Positions 15,061 through 24,336 of a stretch of DNA of 32,611 bases are shown here, piece by piece. How positions within the stretch are numbered: the stretch's first letter is position 1; each line of letters begins with the position of its first letter. The notes under the pieces were generated by a model. That model searched no databases, was not told the origin of the DNA, and saw nothing but the letters and a program-made list of their open reading frames with translations. Source of the DNA: Fidelibacterota bacterium (lineage in GTDB: Bacteria > Fidelibacterota > UBA2242); contig JAUVYH010000016.1 in the NCBI GenBank assembly GCA_030603165.1, forward strand, positions 1-32,611. The letters run 5' to 3'. Position numbers and translations under genes: made by a program.

Positions 15061-17937
15061 TCAGAAATTAATATTCAGTCCAAAATTGATGCGACGCGGC
15101 ATACAGATATAAACTTCAGCATCATCGGCTTCATGGTTTTTATCTCCAAAAGCATTATATTGACTGTTATCAACAGCGTCCTGGATATAAATAGCGTCTA
15201 ATGCGTTGAATACATGTACGTAAGCCTGCAGACCTAAACCAAGCAGATTTACCGGAATGTCATATTTCGCATGGAGATCGATCTTGGAATATGACGGTAC
15301 CTGCCAGTTCTGATCACGATCTGCAGTTCCACCGGAACCGATTTCTCTGCTTGCCGGGTCCCATCTCGCCCAGAAGCGATCATAATAATTTAATGTCGCT
15401 GCTATTGCCAGACCTTTGATCGGGAAGAGAGAACCTGTGATAGAATAAATGGTTTGGGGCATATCGCCAACCATCAAGTCTTTCACAGCGTAGGTATATT
15501 GATAAGTCGTATCGTTATCTAAATCCTTATAGACTCCATCAGCATCGTCAGTATATATCCATTTACCGAAAGAGAAAGCGCCATCAAGACGGAACAGGCG
15601 CATAGGCTGATAGGCGACTTCTAATTCAAGTCCCATATGATGCTGGTTCAAACCCGTTAAGAAAATGAGATCGGTGTCTCCACTGGAACCCTGACCTGTA
15701 GTGACTGCTCTAACCAGGTTACGATCAAGCCACCTGGTATCATAGAGGTTCATTTTAGTGGCAAATTTACCGGCAAGTGCACGGAAATTCATACCGAGTT
15801 CGGTACTGATAAACTTTTCATTTGTTGGATCCGGCGCCAAGGCGATTTCCGTATCATCAATGATGTTGTCAAAAATCGGTACCTTTTCAACATAACCAAA
15901 ATTTGCAAAAGCTTCCATATTGTCGGTTAACTTATACAGACCGCCACCTTTGACCTGAATAGCCGAAATCCAATCGGCATTAATTTGCAGTTCGCCTTTA
16001 TCTGTTTTGTCAAATCCTGCCCAGTTTTCCGCCTTCTTGTAATGGTCTATAAGACTGTATTTTATCATGGAATAACCACCCATTCCATAAAAGGAAAAAA
16101 GATTGGTCTTATATTCTGCCTGACCAAAGAAACCCATCCAGTCAACGGTATTGGTGTTATGATAATCAATATTATCACCAAGACCTACTTTGGCGTCATC
16201 AATGGTGTCATCAAACTCGTTGTGTAGCTTTGAATATCGTTCGTCACCGACTTTTTTATTTTCATATTTACCATTAACAGCATAGTCGCCGCCAAGTAAA
16301 TCACGAACTTCACGACCGTGTTCAATCTCAGCAGTACGCCAATCAACGCCTAATTGAATTTTCAAAGCTTTGCTGACGTCATAATTCAGTTTGGAAATAG
16401 CGCCAATCGTCCACTGACGGTTGTAGCTATTTCTTAAGAAACCTACGGATTCTCCAGCTGGTTTATCATAATATATTTTCGTTGTCTGATTTGTATCTTC
16501 AGGGGCATAATAGTATTTTCGACTATGGTCACCTTCATTTATTGCAATTGTAGCATCGAAATCGACTTTTCTGGAAGGACCTGAATAATCCCAGAGCATG
16601 TCATTATAGGTACCTGTACCACCACCTGAACCACCAGAAAAATATGCAACTGTAGATAAACGCATTTTTTCATTAATGGTCAAATACCAGTTCAGGTTAA
16701 GCTGCGGTTTGTGGTAGTAGTTTTCGCTTTCATTCAGGAAATTCGGATCATGACGATCGACTTCTTTTCCGCCGTACATATAAAAGTATTGCTGACCTTT
16801 GTAATCACTACTCACAGTATTCCAGTTTTCGTTGTATTCACGACCAGCTTCAGAAAATGAATCAAACACGTCGGGTGTTCCATTGGCATCATCATCGATT
16901 GCCAGAACCTCATCGCTAAACACTTCTTCCGCATACTCATGATCATAGGCAGCTATGTTCTGCGCATAGCGCATCTGTCCGTGACGTTGTGGAGCGCCGA
17001 TTGCAAAAAATTCGAAACGGTTGCTTTTATTAGCCTGATAGCTGAGCCCCAGATAATAAGCCCATGCGTCGGTCCAGGCTTTGTCAATAACGCCATTGCC
17101 TGTTTTACGGACGACAGTACCACTTACCGCAAATTTGTCATTAATTAGACCGGAAGCATAGCTCAGTGTACTTTTAAGGAAACTACCGCTGCCGAATTCC
17201 TGTTTGAACTTTCCGCCGGCTTTCAGCGCAGCAGGATCAGTCAGGATGTTCATTGTGCCGCCGATAGAAGGGGCAGCCAGGTTTACGGCAGACAGACCGC
17301 GCTGCAGCTGAATAGAGGAAGTAGCATCAGCAACGCCATCCCAGTTAGACCAATAGACCCAGCCGTTTTCCATGTCATTAACCGGAACACCATTGATCAT
17401 AACGGCAACATTTCTCTGGTTAAAACCACGCACACTGACGCGGGCATCGCCGGCGCCGCCGCCCTGTTCGGTGGCGTAAACGCTCGGAGTTGTGTTTAAA
17501 ACCATCGGCATATCCCGTGAACCTAAGGACATTTCAATTTCGATTTTTTCAACATTTGTGTAGGCAACAGGCGTTTCCCTGGTTGCGCGTGACGCCAAAA
17601 CTTCCAATGCGCCTAATTCGAGTGTTTCTCTTTCCAATTGAAAGTTAACCTTTACAGTGCGTCCACTTGCAACAGTAACCGCCTTGTCAATTTTTGCATA
17701 TCCGATCACCGAAACAACAATCTTGATTGTTCCTGACGGAACATCAATAATTGCAAAATTACCATCAACGTCTGTCGCAGCGCCTAACGTTGTGCCCTCG
17801 ACAATAACATTTGCGCCTGCAATTCCTTCACCGGTTGTCTTGTCAACAACTCTACCCTGAACAGTTCCTGCCTGAGCAAAAACCATTACCGGAATCAGGA
17901 AAAGCAAAAGGGTTAAAGCAAATAGTTTACTCCTCAT
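15061..17937 (-). CDS. TonB-dependent outer-membrane receptor with carboxypeptidase-regulatory-like N-terminal domain
   Basis: This 958-residue outer-membrane protein imports a substrate through a plugged barrel, powered by TonB. The domains in order are: signal peptide (MRSKLFALTLLLFLIPVMVFAQ), a carboxypeptidase-regulatory-like beta domain (GTVQGRVVDKTTGEGIAGAN to VNFQLE), a plug domain (PSVYATEQGGGAGDARVSVR, NVAVMINGVPVNDMENGWVY, GGTMNILTD), and a long barrel ending in RRINFGLNINF with the terminal Phe needed for barrel assembly. An ATG 33 bases further upstream is in frame, but the chosen ATG has a GGAGG 7 bases before it and begins the signal peptide, so I use it. No SusD-like partner is beside it, which argues against a classical Sus pair. 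The ligand is unknown. A Bacteroidota-type promoter candidate lies at 18046-18077. Confidence 0.93.
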   Translation of the reverse strand: MRSKLFALTLLLFLIPVMVFAQAGTVQGRVVDKTTGEGIAGANVIVEGTTLGAATDVDGNFAIIDVPSGTIKIVVSVIGYAKIDKAVTVASGRTVKVNFQLERETLELGALEVLASRATRETPVAYTNVEKIEIEMSLGSRDMPMVLNTTPSVYATEQGGGAGDARVSVRGFNQRNVAVMINGVPVNDMENGWVYWSNWDGVADATSSIQLQRGLSAVNLAAPSIGGTMNILTDPAALKAGGKFKQEFGSGSFLKSTLSYASGLINDKFAVSGTVVRKTGNGVIDKAWTDAWAYYLGLSYQANKSNRFEFFAIGAPQRHGQMRYAQNIAAYDHEYAEEVFSDEVLAIDDDANGTPDVFDSFSEAGREYNENWNTVSSDYKGQQYFYMYGGKEVDRHDPNFLNESENYYHKPQLNLNWYLTINEKMRLSTVAYFSGGSGGGTGTYNDMLWDYSGPSRKVDFDATIAINEGDHSRKYYYAPEDTNQTTKIYYDKPAGESVGFLRNSYNRQWTIGAISKLNYDVSKALKIQLGVDWRTAEIEHGREVRDLLGGDYAVNGKYENKKVGDERYSKLHNEFDDTIDDAKVGLGDNIDYHNTNTVDWMGFFGQAEYKTNLFSFYGMGGYSMIKYSLIDHYKKAENWAGFDKTDKGELQINADWISAIQVKGGGLYKLTDNMEAFANFGYVEKVPIFDNIIDDTEIALAPDPTNEKFISTELGMNFRALAGKFATKMNLYDTRWLDRNLVRAVTTGQGSSGDTDLIFLTGLNQHHMGLELEVAYQPMRLFRLDGAFSFGKWIYTDDADGVYKDLDNDTTYQYTYAVKDLMVGDMPQTIYSITGSLFPIKGLAIAATLNYYDRFWARWDPASREIGSGGTADRDQNWQVPSYSKIDLHAKYDIPVNLLGLGLQAYVHVFNALDAIYIQDAVDNSQYNAFGDKNHEADDAEVYICMPRRINFGLNINF

Positions 17938-18045
17938 CTTACCTCCAATTTTTGGTTTGTTAAAAATCAACTACCCTCTTGATATATCACTTGATAATCT
18001 ACTTTAATTAATGTGCATCTTGTGTAATTGAATCTATCACCGCAC

Positions 18046-18077
18046 CAAATATAGTGTGAGTTAATAATAAAAAGCAA
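18046..18077 (-). promoter_or_regulatory. Candidate Bacteroidota-type promoter for the TonB receptor gene
   Basis: Minus-strand TATATTTG (18046-18053) matches the TAnnTTTG -7 consensus of Bacteroidota. A TTG (18075-18077) lies 21 bases upstream, as expected for the -33 element. The receptor start codon is about 110 bases downstream. Confidence 0.4.
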
Positions 18078-18142
18078 GTAAAGAAAATCTTTAAAAATTA
18101 CTTTTTGATTGATATTTATTTTTGTACATTCCAAAGTCAGAT

Positions 18143-18685
18143 ATGGAAGTGAAAACAATCAATAAGACAAGTATGAACCGCTATAGATTCCTACAATATT
18201 TTTCGATATTTTTATTGTTTTTTTCCATTCAAATTGGCGGACAGGAAATTCCCATACATCTTAGAAAACCAACAATTGATGATGATTCCAAATTTACATC
18301 AACAGGCAATATTGGAATAACCATCAGCAATTTTGGCACGTTCGGCGATGGCTTTGTTCAGCAAGCGCCAATCGATCAACCTTCGTGTGAATATCCGAAA
18401 GGATCCGGTATCGATATACCTTCTGAATTTGCGCTTAGGCAAAACTATCCCAATCCATTCAACCCGACTACGGTTTTTAATTGTGATATTCCCAGCGAGT
18501 CACATGTAAATCTATCTATATATGATATCAACGGACGAGTAATACGGACATTAATAAATAAGAAACAAAATTCCGGATACTATTCCGTTCAATGGAATGA
18601 CTCGGGGATACCCTCAGGGCTCTACTTCTATCAAATTATGGCAGGCGCGTTTTTTGATGTGAAGAAATTTGTGATTATCAAGTAA
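18143..18685 (+). CDS. Small secreted protein with T9SS type A sorting domain, apparently lacking a central domain
   Basis: This protein of 180 residues (from this ATG) begins with a signal peptide in MNRYRFLQYFSIFLLFFSIQ; the ATG at 18173 is an equally good start. After it comes TGNIGITISNFGTFGDGF and QPSCEYPKGSG. This resembles the N-terminal motif of the 711-aa protein encoded at 25796 (NQLGIGLTNFGVLGNGY, then QPSCMYK). In that protein several hundred residues follow. Here the chain passes almost directly into a complete sorting domain (FALRQNYPNPFNPTTVF to KKFVIIK). The gene is thus either an internally deleted family member or a real minimal cargo protein. It is exported through the Sec system and then T9SS by inference. 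It lies 187 bases before the five-gene operon, on the same strand. Confidence 0.8.
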   Translation: MEVKTINKTSMNRYRFLQYFSIFLLFFSIQIGGQEIPIHLRKPTIDDDSKFTSTGNIGITISNFGTFGDGFVQQAPIDQPSCEYPKGSGIDIPSEFALRQNYPNPFNPTTVFNCDIPSESHVNLSIYDINGRVIRTLINKKQNSGYYSVQWNDSGIPSGLYFYQIMAGAFFDVKKFVIIK

Positions 18686-18872
18686 ATCGGCTTTTTGAGT
18701 CCGGCTATTCTGAAATTGTTATAAAATGAGGCTTTTTGAAGTTATTTATGAAAACAATATTTTCTATTTCGGAATTTGGGAAGAAATATTTTTCTTGCAA
18801 TATGAATTCATGTGCTTTACATTCTATGAATTTATACAAAATGGAGTAATGTATAAAAAATAAAGAATAAAG

Positions 18873-20507
18873 ATGGATCTACCAGGGAATATATACAAAT
18901 TGTCCAATAAGTTTTTAGATAAAAAACTCTTCATTATAATCGTAATTGGTTTGCTCACGTTAGCGGGCTGCGAACTATTTGAAGAACTGCCGGTAAGCTC
19001 ACCATTTGAGAATGCAGCCCCGGAAACATATCTCAGCATTTCCAGCCAGTCTGTTATTTATGCCCGCTTGGATAGTGTCGTTTGTGACTCAACTGGCATA
19101 TGCGATACTTCCTACTCCTATTATTTCGAAGCGGATAGTACTCCTCCGGGCGATTTGGATACACTGCAGAACGCACTCCAGACTGTACTGGCCAGCACCC
19201 AGACAATGACCTGGTGGGGTGAGGATCCGGACGGGGATATCATCGGATACTACTATAAGTGGCGTCACGAACAGGATTGGACTTACACGACGAACGAATC
19301 CAAGACCTTTATTATACCGATCCGGCAAGCCTTCGGCATATTCGGATTTGCAGTAAAAGCCATGGATTCCGACTCGCTGGTGGACCCGACACCGGCGGAG
19401 ATTATTATACCCATCAAGAATACGCCTCCTGTGATCAGTTTCCGCTACCGCAGTAATCCCATTGTTACTAACCCCAATGTCACCGAGAAAACCTTCCCGA
19501 CTCGAACCTTCTTATGGGTTGTCGCCGATGATGATGGACTGGAAACGGTGGATTCGATTTACTACGCGTTGGATGATACCTTATCCTGGAATGCATTGCC
19601 TGCATCTGAAAAAGGAATCACACTCTCTGAACCTGAACTGACTTTCGGGACTCATGTTTTCTACCTGAAAGCAAGAGATATCGCCGGCGCTGAAAGCAAA
19701 ATCATCCATTATCCGGATATCAACGATGATTCTACGCCCAATACATGGCTAGTAATGGACCCGGTGGGAGATGTTCTGCTGGTAGATGATTTTCCTTGGG
19801 ATCCAAAAAATAATGCCATGGAATGGTACCGGAGCATATTGGACACCATTCCCGGGGTGGGGTTTGGGGGCTATTCCGACTGGGAGATTGGCAGCGCATT
19901 GCCATTCTCCGAAACGGACGTTTCCGCCACTCTCGGTTATTTCAAACACATTATCTGGCATTCAGCTACCAACGGACCGGAAACGTACGGTGATGCTTCC
20001 AATCCGATCAATCAATTTTTACAAAATGGTGGCAACATCTTTATCAATGTTACCGAGATAATTTCTTCTGCCACCGTCTGGTTCCCGTTTGATTCTACAG
20101 CTGTTATTAATCCCATGGGGCGCCTTTTTTCCGGCACGACTCTTGAGTCCAGTATAAATACAGACCTGGATCTTGAATTATCCAAATTGATACCGTACCG
20201 CGTCCGTTCCTTCGCTATTAACGACACCAGTGCTCTTGATCCTGTTCTCGGGCCTTATTATACACCGCTCTACCGGATGCCTGAGGCTACCAGCACCGAT
20301 CCGTGGACCGGATGCCCGATCGTTGCCGCCGAGTACGATCATCGTTCGGCAATTAATGAAAACGCCGGCAAAGCTATTCTCTTTTCCATTCCGCTCCATG
20401 ACGGCACAGATTTCGGTGGATCATATATTGGTGGAGCAACCATGGAGGGAAACGGCTCGGCCGGCAAGTTTATCTCCTGGGTTCTGCAGCAAAGGTTCAT
20501 GCCATGA
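18873..20507 (+). CDS. Lipoprotein, first gene of the overlapping operon
   Basis: This 544-aa protein has a lipoprotein signal with lipobox LAGC (Cys 33), so it should be anchored in a membrane, probably the outer one. I do not recognise a named family. The N-terminal half has two immunoglobulin/fibronectin-like stretches (TMTWWGEDPDGDIIGYYYKW, and LWVVADDDGLETVDSIYYAL with VFYLKARDIAGAES). Such D-x-D-G-x-I phrases are typical of extracellular beta domains. The C-terminal half starts DVLLVDDFPWD and contains FKHIIWHSATNGPETYGDAS and FLQNGGNIFINVTE, resembling a glutamine-amidotransferase-like fold used as a non-catalytic surface domain. The stop overlaps the next start by 4 bp (ATGA). No strong ribosome site precedes the ATG. 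Confidence 0.85.
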   Translation: MDLPGNIYKLSNKFLDKKLFIIIVIGLLTLAGCELFEELPVSSPFENAAPETYLSISSQSVIYARLDSVVCDSTGICDTSYSYYFEADSTPPGDLDTLQNALQTVLASTQTMTWWGEDPDGDIIGYYYKWRHEQDWTYTTNESKTFIIPIRQAFGIFGFAVKAMDSDSLVDPTPAEIIIPIKNTPPVISFRYRSNPIVTNPNVTEKTFPTRTFLWVVADDDGLETVDSIYYALDDTLSWNALPASEKGITLSEPELTFGTHVFYLKARDIAGAESKIIHYPDINDDSTPNTWLVMDPVGDVLLVDDFPWDPKNNAMEWYRSILDTIPGVGFGGYSDWEIGSALPFSETDVSATLGYFKHIIWHSATNGPETYGDASNPINQFLQNGGNIFINVTEIISSATVWFPFDSTAVINPMGRLFSGTTLESSINTDLDLELSKLIPYRVRSFAINDTSALDPVLGPYYTPLYRMPEATSTDPWTGCPIVAAEYDHRSAINENAGKAILFSIPLHDGTDFGGSYIGGATMEGNGSAGKFISWVLQQRFMP

Positions 20508-23320
20508 AACGTGTCATTTTAATGATTATCGCTGTTAGCTTAAAAATTGCTTTGGCTCAAGGGACTGCCATTATCAAGGGACGGGTGGTAGATAAAGGTA
20601 CCGGGCAGCCACTTATCGGTGTCAACATCGTCGTGCAAGGGACCTATTGGGGCAGCTCTACTGATGATAACGGGAATTACGTTATCACCGGCATTAAGCC
20701 CGGCGACTATGACCTTCAATTGACATATATTGGCTATAAGACGTATCAGCGGACCGGGATTGTTGTCCGAGCTGGAGAGGAGTTTGAGGCCAACTTCGAG
20801 ATGGAACAGACGGCTCTGTCCTTCGGCCGAGACATAGTCATCATTGGCAAACGACCGCTGTTCGACGTGGCGGAAACCTCGTCATCGACCAGAATGTCGA
20901 AAGAAGTCATCGAAACCATGGTCGTGGATAATGTCGTGGACATTCTTAGCAAGACCGGGGGTGTATCAACAACTGATAATGAGGTGCACATTCGCGGAGG
21001 CCGGCTCGATGAAACACTCTTCATCATTGACGGTATTGTCACCAAGGACCCGCTCACAGGCTACAGCGCAAATCTGTACATCAACGCCGATGCCATCGAG
21101 GAGATAGAAATACTTACCGGCGGCTTTAATGCCGAATACGGGCAGGCCATGTCCGGCGTAGTAAACGTGAAACTTAAAGAAGGCCGCCAGAACCTGGAAG
21201 GCAGTATCAAGCTAACAACGGACGGAGTAGCTAGGCTCCCCGATTACGGTACCCGCCGAGTCGAGTTCAACCTTGGCGGACCATCACTGGCTGAAAACCT
21301 GTTGAAAATTCTGGGTGTCAATCCATCGGGGGAATTCTACTTCTTCATGAACTGTTATGGCAAAGTATCAGATACTAATCTACCCACGGGAAAAAAACTC
21401 TACCCGCATCAGAGTTTGAGCTTCCCTGAATGGCTGCTCAGTGATAAACAAACTCAAAATCTCCTGGAGAAGCTGGCTCCCAGGGAAGAGAATGACTGGC
21501 ATGCCATGTATAAATCCACCTGGAAAATATCTCAGCGGCTTCAGTGGTCCAGCTCGGTTGACCTGTCGTTGAATATCAACCAGGGCTATTTTATGCCCCG
21601 CGCCTTCTCCAGTTCTTCCTTCCCTTACAGATATATAAAAATTCTGGATAACTATAATACCATTACACGCACGGCCGTCATGTTGAATTCGATCCTGGTG
21701 CATACTCTCAGCCCCAAGAGCTTCTATGAACTCAAACTGAGTCGCTTTAGCACCGAAGAGCACAGCGCCGTGCAGGACCTGCATTGGACCGAATATCGTG
21801 AGCGCCTCGACCTGGAGCCCAATTTCTACGTCCCATCAAGCCGTGATGGAGATATCAAGGTCACCTACGGCGATGAGTTTTATGATACCGGAATGTCCCC
21901 GGAATGGTACAACACTTTTAGTCGAAACGATGCCATAAAAGGTGACTGGACCTATTCCATTACGGAACGCCAGATCCTGAAGTCGGGCTTTGAAGGCAAT
22001 TGGACTTCAATCCAAGTAGTGGACATCAATGAGCCCTGGATCGGCACCACCGGGTTTGGTGCCGATTATGACATCTACCGGGCGCGGACACATCATGGCA
22101 GTTTTTATATTCAAGACAAAATCACCTTTGAGGGAATGATTGTCAACGTGGGATTGCGCTACGACTACTGGATGCCGGGGCAATACCTGGAGGATGCCAT
22201 CAATGTTTCACCACAGGTGGTTCTCACCCAGGCTGCGATCGATAAATTCAAAGATGAATCGTACGACTTATTTGGACATCGGATTAAGGGGCATCTGAGT
22301 CCACGTCTGGGCATCTCGCATCCGGTCACCGATAATGATGTGCTCTATTTCTACTATGGCCATTTTTCACAGTTACCCACTTTCCAATACGTATTTGCCA
22401 AATTAAGTAGTCATTCTCAGGGCGCTTACCAGATCATCGGCAATCCTACCCTGAATCCTAAGACGGCCGTCCAATATGAGTTTGGCGTGAAACACCGGTT
22501 CAGTGAAGACCAGGTTCTGGAAATCAAAGCGTATTGGAAAAATATGTATAACTACGAGACCTCTCAGAGGATTACCTCAGAAAACCCCAGGTATTCGCAC
22601 CTGAGTTTCAATATGTACTTTAACGCCGATTATGCCCGTTCCAGGGGTGTTGAAGCCATCCTGAGGGCTCGATTTTGGCGCAATTTCTACGCTGACGGGC
22701 ATTTCTCCTATTCCATCGCCACCGGTAAAAGCTCAAATCCCAACGATAACCTGCTGGTTCAAGCAGGTGTGTTGTCCGAGAAGCCTATAGGTGAGAATTA
22801 TCTGAGCTGGGATCGTCCGGTACGGTCATTCCTGAACCTGTCCTACTACAAGCCCCCCAGTGATTCACGCGTTTTCCTGGGGCTTAAAGATTGGGGTGCT
22901 TCTCTGCGCCTGGATTACGAAACCGGCAGAAGATATACTTCACAGACCCTGTTGGATGATCCCGCCGGAAATGATCTTCCCAGAGGGCAACGAGTAGGCG
23001 AGGATGGTGAAATTTATTGGTACGGAACGCCCAACTCGGATACTCCAAATAACCGGATCTCCAAAAAAGCGCGCTTCACGGTTGATACACGCATATATAA
23101 AAACTGGGTGGTAGGTGATACACGCATCCGCCTGTTTTTTGAAGTGCAAAACCTGCTGGACAACCGCATTCCCAGACGGATTAATGTCTTCACCGGTGAG
23201 GGATTTAATCCCGGGGAAATGATTCCGTACAGTTACATTGACGATCCCGATCCAAGGATTAACCCCGCACGCATGGAAAGACCGCGCACGACTGAAATCG
23301 GATTGCAGGTGATATTCTAA
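20504..23320 (+). CDS. TonB-dependent receptor with carboxypeptidase-regulatory-like domain
   Basis: This 938-aa outer-membrane receptor has the same architecture as the one at 15061-17937 but is clearly divergent from it. It consists of a signal peptide (MKRVILMIIAVSLKIALAQ), a regulatory-like beta domain (AIIKGRVVDKGTGQPLIGVN to ANFEME), a plug domain (MVVDNVVDILSKTGGVSTTD, VHIRGGRLDETLFIIDGIV, GGFNAEYGQAMSGVVNVKLK), and a barrel ending in TTEIGLQVIF with a terminal Phe. The start overlaps the lipoprotein stop by 4 bp, and the stop overlaps the next start by 1 bp (TAATG), so it is translated within the operon. With a lipoprotein before it and a PorV-like barrel after it, the setting suggests a surface uptake or assembly complex, but no SusD-like protein is present. 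Confidence 0.93.
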   Translation: MKRVILMIIAVSLKIALAQGTAIIKGRVVDKGTGQPLIGVNIVVQGTYWGSSTDDNGNYVITGIKPGDYDLQLTYIGYKTYQRTGIVVRAGEEFEANFEMEQTALSFGRDIVIIGKRPLFDVAETSSSTRMSKEVIETMVVDNVVDILSKTGGVSTTDNEVHIRGGRLDETLFIIDGIVTKDPLTGYSANLYINADAIEEIEILTGGFNAEYGQAMSGVVNVKLKEGRQNLEGSIKLTTDGVARLPDYGTRRVEFNLGGPSLAENLLKILGVNPSGEFYFFMNCYGKVSDTNLPTGKKLYPHQSLSFPEWLLSDKQTQNLLEKLAPREENDWHAMYKSTWKISQRLQWSSSVDLSLNINQGYFMPRAFSSSSFPYRYIKILDNYNTITRTAVMLNSILVHTLSPKSFYELKLSRFSTEEHSAVQDLHWTEYRERLDLEPNFYVPSSRDGDIKVTYGDEFYDTGMSPEWYNTFSRNDAIKGDWTYSITERQILKSGFEGNWTSIQVVDINEPWIGTTGFGADYDIYRARTHHGSFYIQDKITFEGMIVNVGLRYDYWMPGQYLEDAINVSPQVVLTQAAIDKFKDESYDLFGHRIKGHLSPRLGISHPVTDNDVLYFYYGHFSQLPTFQYVFAKLSSHSQGAYQIIGNPTLNPKTAVQYEFGVKHRFSEDQVLEIKAYWKNMYNYETSQRITSENPRYSHLSFNMYFNADYARSRGVEAILRARFWRNFYADGHFSYSIATGKSSNPNDNLLVQAGVLSEKPIGENYLSWDRPVRSFLNLSYYKPPSDSRVFLGLKDWGASLRLDYETGRRYTSQTLLDDPAGNDLPRGQRVGEDGEIYWYGTPNSDTPNNRISKKARFTVDTRIYKNWVVGDTRIRLFFEVQNLLDNRIPRRINVFTGEGFNPGEMIPYSYIDDPDPRINPARMERPRTTEIGLQVIF

Positions 23321-24336
23321 TGCATAAGCGAATAATCGCATTACACGTCCTGCTCTTGATTCTGGTGCCTGTGTTCGCATTCGGACAAACCCTGTTCCAG
23401 AATCTTGGTGGACAGAGGGTAGGGACGGCAGTTTTCCCCTTCCTGAAAATTGAAACCAGCGCCTATGGTGCCGGACTTGCCGGCGCTGGCGTCGCTCTGC
23501 CAAGGGATGCCGCCAGTGTATTCTATAATCCTACTGCAATCAGCCATCTTCCGAAACGTGACCTGGTGCTATTTCATCTCGATATGCCCGCAGATATCGA
23601 TTACGATTATTTTGCTTTTTCGTCACCCTTTGGCCGGATCAGCCACATCGGTTTCAGTTACGGTGCGCTCCACATGGATCCAATGATGGAGACAACCGAA
23701 TATATGCCATTCGGGACCGGGAGAACCTTTATCTACCGTGATGAATTCGTAGCCCTCACCTATAGCCTGAAGTTGTCTGATCGATTCACATTTGGCACAA
23801 CTGCTAAATACGCACATGAAACCATCGATGATCTGACTATGGGTGGCATATTCCTCGATTTTGGAACACTTTACATGACTGGCTTTCGATCACTGCGTAT
23901 TGCATCGTCCCTGACAAATTTTAGTGCTCAGTCCAGACCGACCGGCACATACTCCAAGACTATCCTTGATCAGGATGGTGAGGCAGTGGTGGCAGACTCG
24001 CTGGAATTTCAGTCCTTTTCACCCCCGACAACATTCCGCCTGGGTGTCGGATACGAAATTCTCGAATCTGATCAGAACCGCTTGACCACCACATTCCAGT
24101 TGACCCATCCGGCTGATTACGCGGAAACCTATGCCTTCGGCTTTGAATATCTCTATAGAAATCTTTTAAGCATACGATACGGCTATATCTTAAACAAAGA
24201 TGGATTCGGGTTTTCAATCGGCGGCGGCCTCAGGATTGGCCTGCCGGGTGGCATTAAATTAAGGTTCGATTACGCCTTTACCCAGACAGAGTACCTGACT
24301 GCTCCGCAACGCTATAGTATTGGATTCTCGTTATGA
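23320..24336 (+). CDS. PorV/PorQ-family outer-membrane protein
   Basis: This 338-aa predicted outer-membrane barrel has a signal peptide ending near FAFGQ. Residues about 30-80 carry the family phrase FLKIETSAYGAGLAGAGVAL with AASVFYNPTAISHL, characteristic of PorV/PorQ-like proteins. Alternating strands continue to the end (FSIGGGLRIGLPGGIKLRFD, then RYSIGFSL). PorV is the T9SS shuttle that carries sorting-domain proteins from the translocon to the attachment complex. Members found outside T9SS loci, like this one, have uncertain roles. Its position between a TonB receptor and secreted proteins with sorting-type ends suggests a dedicated export or attachment role for this operon, which is inference. 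It overlaps its neighbours by 1 and 4 bp. Confidence 0.88.
   Translation: MHKRIIALHVLLLILVPVFAFGQTLFQNLGGQRVGTAVFPFLKIETSAYGAGLAGAGVALPRDAASVFYNPTAISHLPKRDLVLFHLDMPADIDYDYFAFSSPFGRISHIGFSYGALHMDPMMETTEYMPFGTGRTFIYRDEFVALTYSLKLSDRFTFGTTAKYAHETIDDLTMGGIFLDFGTLYMTGFRSLRIASSLTNFSAQSRPTGTYSKTILDQDGEAVVADSLEFQSFSPPTTFRLGVGYEILESDQNRLTTTFQLTHPADYAETYAFGFEYLYRNLLSIRYGYILNKDGFGFSIGGGLRIGLPGGIKLRFDYAFTQTEYLTAPQRYSIGFSL

Noticed and set aside
17938-17970. Upstream ATG for the TonB receptor
   Set aside because: The extra 11 residues lie before and across the GGAGG site that serves the inner ATG, and would precede the signal peptide.
18122-18142. TTG start for the small T9SS protein
   Set aside because: It would add seven residues with no ribosome site; two ATG codons close by give a better signal peptide.
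22940-23503. 187-codon minus-strand frame opposite the receptor/PorV junction
   Set aside because: It is antisense to two well-supported genes; its residue pattern is rich in Arg, His and Pro, with no domain, and is typical of a shadow frame in GC-richer sequence.
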